Shown here one piece after another: positions 25,315 through 34,482 of a DNA stretch of 39,783 bases. Below the pieces are notes generated by a model. The model had not been told where the DNA came from and ran no database searches. It worked only from the letters and a program-made list of their open reading frames with translations. The DNA comes from Reyranellaceae bacterium (GTDB lineage: Bacteria > Pseudomonadota > Alphaproteobacteria > Reyranellales > Reyranellaceae). The stretch lies in assembly GCA_022844045.1 (NCBI GenBank), contig JALHMM010000059.1, forward strand, positions 1 to 39,783. The letters run 5' to 3'. Both the position numbers and the translations under genes were made by a program. The stretch's first letter is position 1, and each line of letters starts with the position of its first letter.

Positions 25315-26138
25315 ACATCGACCTCCCCAGGGTGCAAGCCGCGCGGTCACCGGTGGCGGTGAATGGGGTGATCATCCCGCGGGTCGCAATCGCCCGCGAG
25401 GCCCAGCACCACCCTGCGCAGACACCGGCGGCCTCGATGCGCGCCGCGACCGAAGCGCTGGTGATCAGGGAACTTCTGCTTCAGGAGGCACGCCGGCAGG
25501 CCGTCGTCCCGGCCCCACAATGCGATGATCGCGGCCGGCGCGAGACGGCCGAGGAAGCGATGATCAGAGCGGTTGTCGAGCACGAAGTTGCCGTGCCAAC
25601 GCCAACCGAGACCGAGGTTGTACGCTACTACGATGCCAACCGGTCTCGCTTCCGGACCCCCGATCTCTACGAGGCGCGCCATATCCTGATCGCTGCACTC
25701 CACAGCGATGCCACCGCTTCTGCCGCAGCCAAGGCACAGGCGGATGCGATCGCAACAGAGGCCGCAGCGCACCCGGATCGCTTCGCCGACCTCGCCAAAG
25801 CGTGGTCGTCCTGCGCCTCGGCGGCCGATGGCGGCCATCTCGGACAAATCACTGCAGAGGAGACGACGCCGGACTTCGCAGCCGCGCTGGGCGGCCTTGG
25901 TGAGGGCGAGACAACCGGGAAGCCGGTCGTGACCCGCTACGGATTCCACATCATACGGCTGGAACGCCGCTTCCCCGGGCAGGTGCTCCCGCTGGCGGCG
26001 GTGACGGACAGGATCGCCGCTTACCTGGTCGAGCGGAGCCGGCGGCTTGCCTCAGCGCAGTTCATCGCCCGGCTCGTCTCGGCGGCCGAGATCACCGGAA
26101 TCGAGATCGCAGGCGCAGACGCGCTCAGGGTGCACTGA
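25311..26138 (+). CDS. Parvulin-type peptidyl-prolyl isomerase of the nar operon
   Basis: This 275-residue protein has a parvulin domain at about residues 120-235 (YEARHILIAALHSD, then SSCASAADGGHLG and TRYGFHIIRLERRF). An N-terminal helical region (about 25-110) resembles the NifM/SurA-type chaperone arm. No signal peptide or membrane anchor is visible, so it is probably cytoplasmic and may fold nitrate reductase subunits. It begins in the ATGA overlap with narI. Parvulins of this kind recur in nar operons of several proteobacteria. Confidence 0.9.
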   Translation: MNIDLPRVQAARSPVAVNGVIIPRVAIAREAQHHPAQTPAASMRAATEALVIRELLLQEARRQAVVPAPQCDDRGRRETAEEAMIRAVVEHEVAVPTPTETEVVRYYDANRSRFRTPDLYEARHILIAALHSDATASAAAKAQADAIATEAAAHPDRFADLAKAWSSCASAADGGHLGQITAEETTPDFAAALGGLGEGETTGKPVVTRYGFHIIRLERRFPGQVLPLAAVTDRIAAYLVERSRRLASAQFIARLVSAAEITGIEIAGADALRVH

Positions 26139-26152
26139 AGGTCAGGACGAAG

Positions 26153-27328
26153 ATGACAGCGCGCGACTATGCCGGGCCGGCATTCCTCAGCATCGGCTTC
26201 CGCCCCTTCTTCCTCGGCGGCGCGGCCTGGGCGGCGACCGCGATGGTCATCTGGATCGGGATACTCGCCGGCTGGTGGCTGGTCGCGGGAGACTATGGCG
26301 CTGTCGCCTGGCACGCCCACGAGTTCCTCTTCGGCTACATCGGAGCGGTGATGACCGGCTTCCTGCTTACGGTCGTGCCCAACTGGACGGGGCGGCTCCC
26401 GGTCCGCGGCCGTCCGCTCCTCGCACTGTTCCTGCTGTGGCTTGTGGGGCGAGCCGCGCTTGTCTTCAGCGACACGATCGGCGTGATCCCGGCCGCGACG
26501 GTGGACAGCCTCTTCCTGCTGACCCTCGCCGCGGTCGCGCTCCGCGAGGTGATCGCAGGGCGGAACTGGCGGAACCTCAAGGTGGTGGGGATCATCGGCC
26601 TGCTTGCCGCGACCAATATCCTCTTCCACGCCGAGGTGATCGCGACCGGCGTTGCCGACTATGCGGCACGGGCCGCGACGGCGCTGGTGCTGATTCTGAT
26701 CATGCTGATCGGCGGCCGCATCATCCCGAGCTTCACCCGGAACTGGCTGGTGAAGCAGGGCGTCGCCCGCCTGCCGGTCCCGTTCGGGCGGTTCGATGCC
26801 ACCTCCATCGTCGTCGCGGCGGCGGCGCTGGTATCGTGGGTCGCAGCGCCCGGCGCGGTGGCGACGGGGGTCGCGCTGCTCGTCGCCGGCGCGGTCCAGA
26901 CCGTCCGCTTGTTGCGGTGGGCGGGACGGCCGACCTGGCGCGAGCCGCTGCTTCTCATTCTTCATGTTGGCTATGCGTTTGTGCCGATCGGCTTCTTCGC
27001 GGTAGGCGCGGCGGCTCTCGGGCCGGACGTCATCCCGCCGAGCGGCGCGCTCCATGTCTGGACCGCGGGCGGGATGGTGCTGATGACCCTCGCCGTGATG
27101 ACGCGGGCCACCCTCGGCCATACCGGACGAGACCTCGTTGCCGGTGGCGCGACTTGCGCGATCTATCTCGCCGCGGGCGTCGCGATGCTGACCCGGGTGG
27201 CGGCCCCGGCCTTGCCTGACGCGTCGACGCCGCTCCTCCATCTGGCTGCCGCCGCCTGGATTCTCGGCTTCGGCCTGTTTGCCGTGTGGTACGGCCAGAT
27301 GCTGGTTCGTACCCGTGTCGATGTATGA
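26153..27328 (+). CDS. nnrS: NnrS family NO-response membrane protein
   Basis: This 391-residue inner-membrane protein with about 12 helices has FRPFFLGGAAWA near the start, WHAHEFLFGYIGAVMTGFLLTVVPNWTG, and near the end HVWTAGGMVLMTLAVMTRATLGHTG. Conserved histidines in these blocks fit the haem- and copper-containing NnrS family, which lessens NO stress and accompanies denitrification or nitrate-respiration genes. It starts 14 bp after the parvulin gene. Confidence 0.97.
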   Translation: MTARDYAGPAFLSIGFRPFFLGGAAWAATAMVIWIGILAGWWLVAGDYGAVAWHAHEFLFGYIGAVMTGFLLTVVPNWTGRLPVRGRPLLALFLLWLVGRAALVFSDTIGVIPAATVDSLFLLTLAAVALREVIAGRNWRNLKVVGIIGLLAATNILFHAEVIATGVADYAARAATALVLILIMLIGGRIIPSFTRNWLVKQGVARLPVPFGRFDATSIVVAAAALVSWVAAPGAVATGVALLVAGAVQTVRLLRWAGRPTWREPLLLILHVGYAFVPIGFFAVGAAALGPDVIPPSGALHVWTAGGMVLMTLAVMTRATLGHTGRDLVAGGATCAIYLAAGVAMLTRVAAPALPDASTPLLHLAAAAWILGFGLFAVWYGQMLVRTRVDV

Positions 27329-27355
27329 GCCGGAGACGTGCGGTGAGGGATGAAA

Positions 27356-27781
27356 ATGCTGCTCGGTGACCTGATCGCCAGCCTCGACAACGAGTACGTC
27401 GCCGAGGAAGTCCTGGTGGGGCTCGGGGATCTTGCTCTGCTACGTTGCGCGAACGACGCAGCGCGAGAGGATGATCTCGACGTGGGCTCATTCTTGTCGA
27501 TCGCTGTGCGTCGCTACCTCAACCAGGCGCCGCCCGACGAGTGGACGACGCTGATGAGCGCTATGGAACGCTCCGACAATCCGGCCTCCGTGCTGTTGAA
27601 GCGAGGGTTGGCCTCTGCACTCGAGCACAGTCGGCACGACGACGGGCGCGGTCTGCTTACGGCCGGCCCGGTCAGAGACAGCCGGCCGAGCCCATCACAT
27701 GTCACCACAGAAGAGGCATTCCATGGCGAAGGAAAAAGAGCTTCCGGCGGCAGCGGGGAAACTGGCGAAGTCCCATCCTGA
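27356..27781 (+). CDS. Hypothetical protein in the nar-moeA cluster
   Basis: This 141-residue protein begins MLLGDLIASLDNEYVAEEVL. GAGG lies 7 nt upstream of the ATG at 27356; another ATG at 27350 is less well placed. The first 95 residues are a coherent helical domain, and the rest is low-complexity. The 3' end overlaps the next gene by 59 bp in another frame, unusually long for this compact operon, so the C-terminus may be a read-through of an older, shorter gene. No family is recognised. The operon position suggests a link to nitrate respiration. Confidence 0.6.
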   Translation: MLLGDLIASLDNEYVAEEVLVGLGDLALLRCANDAAREDDLDVGSFLSIAVRRYLNQAPPDEWTTLMSAMERSDNPASVLLKRGLASALEHSRHDDGRGLLTAGPVRDSRPSPSHVTTEEAFHGEGKRASGGSGETGEVPS

Positions 27782-28058
27782 GATTTGGAGAACCTATTCC
27801 GCGCTTGGCAAGGCCGCGGCCGAGGCTGGTCCCCTAGACGGCGAGACGCTGCGGCTGGTCAAGCTCGCACTTGCGATCGGTGCTTCGCTTGAAGGCGCGG
27901 TGCATTCCCACACGCGTCGAGCGATCGGCGAAGGCGTTTCGCCGGCAGCGCTCGTGCAAGTCGCCTTGCTCGCAATCCCAACGCTTGGATTGCCGCACGC
28001 GGTTCAGGCCCTGACCTGGATCGAGGATCTCCTTGATCCACAGGAGCGATCGTCGTGA
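27723..28058 (+). CDS. Carboxymuconolactone decarboxylase (AhpD-like) family protein
   Basis: This 111-residue helical protein has the CMD core KLALAIGASLEGAVHSHTRRAI, then LVQVALLAIPTLGLPHAV. The AhpD CxxC redox pair is absent: the corresponding site reads GAVHSH, so thiol peroxidase activity is unlikely. The ATG at 27723 follows GAAGAGG. Its stop overlaps the moeA GTG start. Function in this operon is not known. Confidence 0.88.
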   Translation: MAKEKELPAAAGKLAKSHPEIWRTYSALGKAAAEAGPLDGETLRLVKLALAIGASLEGAVHSHTRRAIGEGVSPAALVQVALLAIPTLGLPHAVQALTWIEDLLDPQERSS

Positions 28059-29347
28059 CTGTCGGAATGAAAACGATCGAGGACGGCGCCCGACTGCCGG
28101 CCACGGATTGCCAGATTGGCGAGAGAACCTCAGTCGACGACGCTTTCGCAGACATCCTCCGGTACTGTTCGCCCGTAAGCGGCGTGGAGATGTTGCCTGT
28201 CCGATTTTCGATGGGGCGCATCCTCGCCAAGGAGGTCAACACACCGACAGCTCTGCCCAGGTTCGACCATGCGGCGATGGATGGCTATGGATATCCCGCG
28301 TCCGAAGTCGGCCGGCAGCCGCCGTTCGACCTTGGTCTGGTCGCCACCGCGGGCGCCGGCGAAATCGTTACCCGGCCGTTGTTGCCCGGTTCCTCGATCC
28401 GTCTATTCACGGGGTCACCGGTACGAGCGGACGTCGCCGGCGTGGTGATGGAAGAGCGATGCGCCGCAAATGGCCGGTCCGTCACGATTGTCGCGCCGCT
28501 TCCGGCTGGGGCCAACATCCGTCGCCGCGGAGAAGACGTGCGCGCGGGCGAGACGATCGTCGAGGCTGGTACCCTTCTCGATGCGCGGCACGTCGCAATT
28601 CTCACGGCGGCGGGCGTCGCTGAGGTTGCCGTTTGGCGGCGCGCGCGGGTGGCGGTGCTGTCCAATGGCAATGAATTGGTGAGCGACGGCACGGAGCCCG
28701 GGCCATACCAAATTCCAGACGTCAATCGACCGATGATGCTCGCGCTCCTTGAGAGTGCTTCTGTCCAAACCTTCGACTTCGGTTGCCATCTCGACGACCC
28801 AAACGTGCTTGCGCGAGTCTTCGGACGGGCTGCCGAGGAGGCGGACGTGATCATTTGTTCGGGCGGAGTGGCGGGCAGCGAAGCGGACCACGTGGCAAGG
28901 GCCGTAGTTGCCGCGGGTGGCCGGATGCGACGCTTCCGCCTCGCACTGAAGCCGGGCAAACCAATTCAGGCCGGGACAATCGATGGGCGGCCGGTCCTTG
29001 GTCTACCTGGAAATCCGGTGGCCGCAATGGTCACATTCATGTTGTTCGCCCGCCCGCTCGTAAATGGTGTAGCGGGTCTTGCGGCGAGGCGACCCCGGGG
29101 GCAGCCTGCCGTCCTGGCGGAACCGCTAATCCATGCTCCGGGCAGAACCGAATTCGTGCCGGTCCGCGTCACTGACCTCGATCGGGATGGTAGGCCCATC
29201 GTCTTGAAACTGGGACGGAGCGGATCCGCCAACCTGAGGCCACTCGTCCTTGCTGATGGGCTCGCGGAGATCGACGCATGGCCGGTCGACACGCCGACGG
29301 CGGGGAGTGTTCGCTTTCACCCGTTTTCATCTGCTTTCGCCCTCTAG
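28055..29347 (+). CDS. moeA: Molybdopterin molybdotransferase MoeA
   Basis: This 430-residue enzyme inserts molybdate into adenylylated molybdopterin to make the cofactor needed by NarG. Domain landmarks are RILAKEV and FDHAAMDGYGY near the N-terminus, RRRGEDVRAG, the central nucleotide-binding RVAVLSNGNELVSDG, DVNRPMMLALLES, and LKPGKPIQAG with LGLPGNPVAAMVTF. The GTG start overlaps the preceding stop (GTGA). An operon-borne moeA tied to nar allows cofactor supply to rise with enzyme demand. Confidence 0.97.
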   Translation: MTVGMKTIEDGARLPATDCQIGERTSVDDAFADILRYCSPVSGVEMLPVRFSMGRILAKEVNTPTALPRFDHAAMDGYGYPASEVGRQPPFDLGLVATAGAGEIVTRPLLPGSSIRLFTGSPVRADVAGVVMEERCAANGRSVTIVAPLPAGANIRRRGEDVRAGETIVEAGTLLDARHVAILTAAGVAEVAVWRRARVAVLSNGNELVSDGTEPGPYQIPDVNRPMMLALLESASVQTFDFGCHLDDPNVLARVFGRAAEEADVIICSGGVAGSEADHVARAVVAAGGRMRRFRLALKPGKPIQAGTIDGRPVLGLPGNPVAAMVTFMLFARPLVNGVAGLAARRPRGQPAVLAEPLIHAPGRTEFVPVRVTDLDRDGRPIVLKLGRSGSANLRPLVLADGLAEIDAWPVDTPTAGSVRFHPFSSAFAL

Positions 29348-29463
29348 CACAAGCTTTTCGGCGACCGCTTTTGAAGAGACTTGGGCCCGCGAGATAGAGG
29401 CTTGCGAACCCATGCATGGTAGCCCTCCCCGCCATGCGACCTCAAAGGAGGCTGGGACCTCTT

Positions 29464-29485
29464 GTCTTTGCGCCTGCGCAAAGAC
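29464..29485. promoter_or_regulatory. Perfect palindrome GTCTTTGCGC-CT-GCGCAAAGAC
   Basis: A perfect 10+2+10 inverted repeat 56 bp before the DUF1858 gene. TTG and CAA half-sites are eight bases apart, as in Crp/Fnr operators. It is followed by AGCCCCG, like the AGCGCCG after the narK1 palindrome. It could also be a hairpin ending the moeA transcript, 117 bp after its stop, but no U-tract follows. Confidence 0.5.
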
Positions 29486-29541
29486 AGCCCCGCTGAATCA
29501 CGCTTCAGTACTCCCTTTTCGGAGCGTGGGAGGACTGTCGC

Positions 29542-29829
29542 ATGGACAAGACTACCCTAGACGCGAACATGCCGGTTGACGAGATCATGCGACGCTGGCC
29601 GGCGGCGATCCGCCCGTTCCTATATCACCGAATGCTCTGCGTCGGATGTCCTATCGGTGTGTTCCATACCGTCTCGGATGCCTGCGTCGAGCACGGCCTG
29701 AACGAGGAGATTTTCAAGGCAGCCCTGCTCGAGGCAATCCAACGTGTTGCTGATGCGGAACCTGATGCCGTCGCGAGCGCCCGCGTAGCTGGGTCTGACC
29801 AGCCGCCCGCCGAGCGTCATGGGCCCTAG
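29542..29829 (+). CDS. DUF1858 domain protein
   Basis: This 95-residue protein has the DUF1858 core VDEIMRRWPAAIRPFLYHRM followed by the CVGCPI pair (Cys-x2-Cys) and FHTVSDACVEHGL. The domain resembles the N-terminus of iron-sulfur repair (ScdA/Ric) proteins and is common next to anaerobic and nitrogen-oxide genes. The start has GGGAGGA upstream. A perfect palindrome lies 56 bp before the gene. A role in NO or iron-sulfur handling is inferred. Confidence 0.85.
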   Translation: MDKTTLDANMPVDEIMRRWPAAIRPFLYHRMLCVGCPIGVFHTVSDACVEHGLNEEIFKAALLEAIQRVADAEPDAVASARVAGSDQPPAERHGP

Positions 29830-29947
29830 CGTGGGGCTGCATCTGCCGCCAGTCCTCAGTGATCAGCACCTCCGCGCGAGGACAGTGGCCGGAAGTCGGT
29901 GGCTCGAGACGGACCGTGCACGGCTAACAATAGGAGCCTGATGAATC

Positions 29948-31198
29948 ATGAATCGGTCTTCGGGCCAAGGAGCCTCGGGTGGAGACAAGTCGAAAGACGA
30001 AACGAGAGGTCTCGGGGCACGACCTGCTGCGGTGTTTCGCCGGCCAGCATTTAAGTATGCGTGGGTGGCCGCTGGCATCATCGCCCTGGGCGTGGCAGCC
30101 TACTTCTTTTACGCAAACCGCCCCATTTCGGTTCAGATTGCTTCGGTCGAGCACGATGTCACCGTTCGGGTATTTGGCCTTGGCACGGTTGAAGCCCGTG
30201 TCCTTTCGAAGATCGGGTTCGAGGTTGGTGCAACACTGGTTGAACTGAACGCCGACCACGGCGATGGGGTCAGCAAGGGTGATGTGCTCGCTCGCCTCAG
30301 TCCAGGTGAGCAAGAGGCCAGGGTGGCAAAGGCCCGAGCTGCATTGATCAGCGCTGAGGCAAGCATCACGAGAGCGGACGCCAATCTTGAAAAGGCACGC
30401 GCCATTCTGGCGCAGAAGCAGGAGGCGAACCGGCGCAAGCAGGCGCTCGTCGGCGGAAACGTCATCTCGGAAGAGGCTGCCGAGGAGGCGCAGCGCGAGG
30501 AGGATGTCGCCAAGGCCGATGTTTCCGTGGCGATGAGCGACATCGATATCGCAAGGGCAGTGCTCACCGATGCCCGCGCCCAGCTCGAGCTTGAGGAGAC
30601 CATGTTGCGCCATCGGACGCTCTTCGCTCCCTACGATGCGATTGTGATCGAGCGCCACGAAGAACTGGGGACTGTTGTCAGGTCCGGCGATCCGATCTTC
30701 ACTCTCATTGCGGCTGATGGCTACTGGGGCCTTGCCTATGTCGATGAGGCCCGCGCCGGATTTATCCAGGAAGGACAAAAGGTCGACGCGCGCTTGCGCT
30801 CACGCCCGCAGGATGCGTTCACGGGAACGGTGGCCCGCATCGGGCTGGAAAGCGACCGCGTCACGGAGGAACGACGCGTCTTCATCAAGGGTGATCGCCC
30901 GCCGCAACGGATCTATCTCGGAGAGCAGGTGGAGTTCTGGATCACCGTGGCGCAACTCGATCAGGCACTGCTTGTTCCCGAGGCCGCGGTACAAGGTTAT
31001 GACGGGTTGCAAGGAAATGTCTGGACGGTCGAATCCGGGCGCCTGCACCTCCGCTCCGTCAGGTTTCGCCACCGCACGGAGGATGCGCGGCTTGAGATTG
31101 TTGGCGACCTCCCTGAAGGCGCCTATGTTGTCACACGTTTGGAAAGCGGACTTCGCGAAGGCCGTTCGGCGCGCGTCGTCGAGGCCGGCACGAAATGA
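29948..31198 (+). CDS. HlyD/DevB-type membrane fusion subunit of an ABC exporter
   Basis: This 416-residue periplasmic adaptor is anchored by one helix at about residues 35-56. It has the lipoyl-like segments LSKIGFEVGATLVEL with GDGVSKGDVLARLSP, a long coiled-coil hairpin (about 120-225, rich in Ala, Glu and Lys), and the second lipoyl half TLFAPYDAIVIERHEELGTVVRSG. It would connect the FtsX-type permease to an outer-membrane channel. No TolC-like gene is in this window. It overlaps the permease gene by 4 bp. Confidence 0.92.
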   Translation: MNRSSGQGASGGDKSKDETRGLGARPAAVFRRPAFKYAWVAAGIIALGVAAYFFYANRPISVQIASVEHDVTVRVFGLGTVEARVLSKIGFEVGATLVELNADHGDGVSKGDVLARLSPGEQEARVAKARAALISAEASITRADANLEKARAILAQKQEANRRKQALVGGNVISEEAAEEAQREEDVAKADVSVAMSDIDIARAVLTDARAQLELEETMLRHRTLFAPYDAIVIERHEELGTVVRSGDPIFTLIAADGYWGLAYVDEARAGFIQEGQKVDARLRSRPQDAFTGTVARIGLESDRVTEERRVFIKGDRPPQRIYLGEQVEFWITVAQLDQALLVPEAAVQGYDGLQGNVWTVESGRLHLRSVRFRHRTEDARLEIVGDLPEGAYVVTRLESGLREGRSARVVEAGTK

Positions 31199-32328
31199 AC
31201 CTCGCCTATCGGGACATCCGCCACAATCTGGGCAGGTTCCTGTTGACCTGTATCGGGCTCGGCCTCCTGCTCGGTGTAGTGCTGGCGATGATCGGCATTT
31301 ATCGTGGCCTTGTGGTCGATGCCCTGACCATTGCCCGCGCGCCCGCTGTCGATCTGTGGGTAGTGGAAACCAACACGCGCGGGCCGTTCGCCGAGGCTTC
31401 GCGGATTCCCGGGGATGTACGCGAAGCGATAGCCCGCATCTCCGGCGTCGCCGCTGCTGGCAGCATCACGTATCAAACCGTTGAAGCGGAGTACAAAGAC
31501 ACCAAACTCAGGCTCTATGTCATCGGCTACGAACCGACGCGACCGGGTGGACCACCGGAGATCGATGAAGGCCGCGGGATCGCGCGCAGTCACTACGAGA
31601 TGGTTGCCGATCTTTCTAGCGGTCTTGACGTGGGAGACCGCATCCAGCTCGGTCGCAGTATTTTCACCGTCGTCGGACTGACTAGGAACCAGGTGAATTC
31701 CGGCGGCGACCCGGCTGTCTACATCACACTGCCCGACGCGCAAAAGCTCCAATTCGATCTTTCCCCGGCCGCGGCTCGTGTGCAGCTCGCTCGCGGTGCC
31801 GGTGGTGCAAGTCGCGATACCGTCAATGCGGTCGTCGCCCGTCTGCAGCCCAATGCCGATCCCAATGCTGTGGCCGAAACGGTACTACGCTGGAAGCATC
31901 TCGCAGCCCTCACACAGGAGGCGCAGGAGACAATTCTGACGCGTTCGCTCGTTGATCGGGCCCGTCGCCAGATCGGGCTGTTCACATCGCTCCTGCTCGT
32001 CGTCTCCGCCGTTATCATCGCACTGATCATCTATACCATGACGATGGAAAAGCTGAGGCAGATCGCCACCCTGAAGCTAATCGGGGCGCCAGACCGCACC
32101 ATCGTCGGCATGATTGTACAACAGGCTCTGGCCCTCGGTTTCATCGGCTTTGCGATCGGCGCCGCTCTCATCGTCAACATCAAGGATTACTTCCCGCGTC
32201 GCGTGGTTCTGGAGCCAGATAATGTTGTCGTGCTCGGAGCCATCGTGTTTGCCGTTTGTCTGCTCTCGAGCGGCCTCGGCGTGCGCGCCGCACTTAAGGT
32301 CGATCCAGCAACGGCGCTCGGAGGCTAG
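31195..32328 (+). CDS. ABC exporter permease, FtsX/DevC class
   Basis: This 377-residue permease has the MacB/FtsX layout: one N-terminal helix (about 13-33), a large periplasmic domain (about 40-260), then three helices (about 270-365) with MEKLRQIATLKLIGAPDRTI between the first two. It ends in KVDPATALGG, a typical FtsX-family C-terminus. Architecture and partners match DevBCA/MacAB exporters. The substrate is unknown. Confidence 0.93.
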   Translation: MNLAYRDIRHNLGRFLLTCIGLGLLLGVVLAMIGIYRGLVVDALTIARAPAVDLWVVETNTRGPFAEASRIPGDVREAIARISGVAAAGSITYQTVEAEYKDTKLRLYVIGYEPTRPGGPPEIDEGRGIARSHYEMVADLSSGLDVGDRIQLGRSIFTVVGLTRNQVNSGGDPAVYITLPDAQKLQFDLSPAAARVQLARGAGGASRDTVNAVVARLQPNADPNAVAETVLRWKHLAALTQEAQETILTRSLVDRARRQIGLFTSLLLVVSAVIIALIIYTMTMEKLRQIATLKLIGAPDRTIVGMIVQQALALGFIGFAIGAALIVNIKDYFPRRVVLEPDNVVVLGAIVFAVCLLSSGLGVRAALKVDPATALGG

Positions 32329-32329
32329 G

Positions 32330-33079
32330 ATGGCGGCCGCTGCAGCCAACGCTCCGCTTGTGCGGCTCACGAATGTCTCAAAACACTTTGGCGAAGGCGA
32401 AACGCGCGTCGATGCCCTGCGCGACGTCTCGATCGACGTTTACCCGGGGGAGGTCGTTGCGCTTCTTGGCCCTTCGGGATCGGGCAAGACGACCCTCCTT
32501 AATGTGATCGGGTGTATTCTCGATCCATCCGCAGGCTCAATGGAACTCGATGGTGAACGTGTCCTCGACAATGGTCGGTGGCTGCGATCGAACCTGCGAC
32601 AGCTGCGACTCGACAAGATCGGGTTCATCTTCCAATTCCACAATCTGATCCCCTTCCTCGACGCAACGGACAACGTTGCGCTGGTTCTTCAGTTGGCCGG
32701 GAGGAATGCTGGGGCCGCTCGCAGCCGCGCGGTCGAACTGTTGGACTATCTCGAGGTTGGCCATCGCAAAGGATCGATGCCTGCTCAACTCTCCGGAGGT
32801 GAAGCGCAGCGCGTGGCGATCGCGCGCGCGCTCGCCAATCAGCCAAGGATCATTCTCGCGGATGAGCCGACGGCGGCACTCGATTCCAAACGGGCCGGCA
32901 TCGTAATGGACTTGCTCCGCAAGGTCGCCGTCGAGCACGATGCGGCGATCATTGCCGTCACCCATGACGAGAAGATTTTTGATCGCTTCGACAAGATCTT
33001 CGGTCTCCGTGATGGAATGCTGGACGATACCGGTATTGACCGGAGGCCGGCGAACGCCATTGCGCCGGAGACAGCGTGA
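32330..33079 (+). CDS. ABC exporter ATPase, LolD/DevA class
   Basis: This 249-residue ATPase has Walker A GPSGSGKTTLLN, the Q-loop FQFHNLIPFLDA, signature LSGGEAQRVAIARALA, Walker B IILADEPTAALD and the H-loop VTHD. The ATG at 32330 immediately follows the permease stop, with GGAGG nearby. It powers the exporter encoded by the two preceding genes. Confidence 0.96.
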   Translation: MAAAAANAPLVRLTNVSKHFGEGETRVDALRDVSIDVYPGEVVALLGPSGSGKTTLLNVIGCILDPSAGSMELDGERVLDNGRWLRSNLRQLRLDKIGFIFQFHNLIPFLDATDNVALVLQLAGRNAGAARSRAVELLDYLEVGHRKGSMPAQLSGGEAQRVAIARALANQPRIILADEPTAALDSKRAGIVMDLLRKVAVEHDAAIIAVTHDEKIFDRFDKIFGLRDGMLDDTGIDRRPANAIAPETA

Positions 33080-33127
33080 GCGTTCAGCGATCCGATGGTT
33101 GGGCCTGAATTATGCGCGTGCCGTTTA

Positions 33128-33141
33128 GTCGGTGCACCGAC
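33128..33141. terminator. Small palindrome after the exporter operon
   Basis: GTCGGTGCACCGAC is a perfect 14-bp palindrome 48 bp after the ATPase gene. It can fold as a 5-bp stem with a TGCA loop. No U-tract follows on the plus strand, so it is only a weak terminator candidate. The rest of 33080-33354 shows nothing recognisable. Confidence 0.25.
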
Positions 33142-33354
33142 CGCGAAAAACAATGCAGCCTGGTCCAATGCCGCTGGAGCCTCGCGATGAGGTTGATGAC
33201 AAAATTCACAGTGATCGTCTCGCCACCATCATGCCAAGGGACCAGGGTCCGAGAGCGAACTTCATAGCTAGAATTGCAGCGAGGACTGCACGTAGTCTGA
33301 GCAAGGCCTTCAATCCAAAAGTCCGCGTGCCCCGCGAGGAGGTTGAAAGCAGCA

Positions 33355-34311
33355 ATGACGGGGAGTCCTGAAGCGAGGGGCTTCGCCGGCGCGGTCCTGG
33401 ACGCGCTGACGTCCCATATCTGCGTGCTCGATTCATCTGGGACTATCACGCTGGTCAACGAGGCTTGGCGACGCTTCGCCCTCGAAAACTCACCGGCGCC
33501 AGCACCAGCTCGCACCGGTGTCGGGAGCCACTATCTTGAAATCTGCCGCACAGCTACGGGGCCAGGATCGGAGGAGGCTGCGGCGTTCGCGGCAGGTGTG
33601 CGAGATGTCCTCGAAGGTCGAAGCGAGCTATTTCGACTGGAGTATCCGTGCCACTCGCCGACCGAGAACCGATGGTTTGTGGGGCGTGTCACCCCGTTGA
33701 GAGGAGATCAACATGGGGCCGTCGTCTCCCACCAGAATGTCACAGATCGAAAACTCGTCGAGTTTGAGCTCGCCAAACTCGCGGCGACCGATCCCCTTAC
33801 TGGGCTGCCAAACCGTCGGTTCTTTCTGGACATCGCAAATCGGGAAGTCGACCGAGTACGACGGTTCAGCGTTCCGGCATCCGTTGCGATGATCGACATT
33901 GATCATTTCAAGGACATCAACGACACCTACGGGCACGCCGCGGGAGACGAGGCCCTCCGCCATTTGGCAACCTCGTTCAAATCGGCTCTTCGCGAAGTCG
34001 ATGTCCTCGCCCGGCTCGGCGGCGAGGAGTTCGCACTCCTGCTCCCCGGAACGAATGAGAATGGCGCGCAGAGCTTGGCGGAAAAGATGCGCGCAGTGTT
34101 GTCATCGACACCCGTGTCGGCCGGAAAGTCCACGTTCAGGCTTACGGCGAGCTTCGGCGCCACGGATTTGCTATCTGACGATCTCGACATTGCCGCTGCT
34201 CTCGGACGAGCGGACGCGGCTCTCTACGCTGCCAAGCGCTCGGGACGGGACTGCGTCAAGACCTTTTCAGACCTGGACGGACCAACGCAATCTGTCACGC
34301 GGTCGAATTGA
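33355..34311 (+). CDS. PAS-GGDEF diguanylate cyclase
   Basis: This 318-residue cytoplasmic enzyme makes cyclic di-GMP. A PAS-like sensor spans about 12-135 (SHICVLDSSGTITLVNEAWR; EYPCHSPTENRWFVGRVTPL) and the cyclase domain about 145-300 (DPLTGLPNRRFFLD, then IDIDHFKDINDTYGHAAGDE). The active site is intact, GGEEF at about 222-226. Five residues upstream is REVD, an intact inhibitory I-site. The ATG at 33355 is 12 nt from AGGAGG; a TTG at 33343 is less likely. The exporter operon ends 275 bp upstream, and no direct link between them is shown. Confidence 0.93.
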   Translation: MTGSPEARGFAGAVLDALTSHICVLDSSGTITLVNEAWRRFALENSPAPAPARTGVGSHYLEICRTATGPGSEEAAAFAAGVRDVLEGRSELFRLEYPCHSPTENRWFVGRVTPLRGDQHGAVVSHQNVTDRKLVEFELAKLAATDPLTGLPNRRFFLDIANREVDRVRRFSVPASVAMIDIDHFKDINDTYGHAAGDEALRHLATSFKSALREVDVLARLGGEEFALLLPGTNENGAQSLAEKMRAVLSSTPVSAGKSTFRLTASFGATDLLSDDLDIAAALGRADAALYAAKRSGRDCVKTFSDLDGPTQSVTRSN

Positions 34312-34482
34312 CAATATGATCGAGGTACCGCGTCGGTCGTTTGAGAAGACCGGTAATCCGCCATTTCGCCCAGAGAACGTTCGCCCCCAGTTTCTCTCCC
34401 TCCGCCAATTGGCTTCGCACAATATTCTCCGTCGTGAGTTAGCGCCGTTTTTTGCACGCGCGGTTCTGCGCCATTCCACAGT

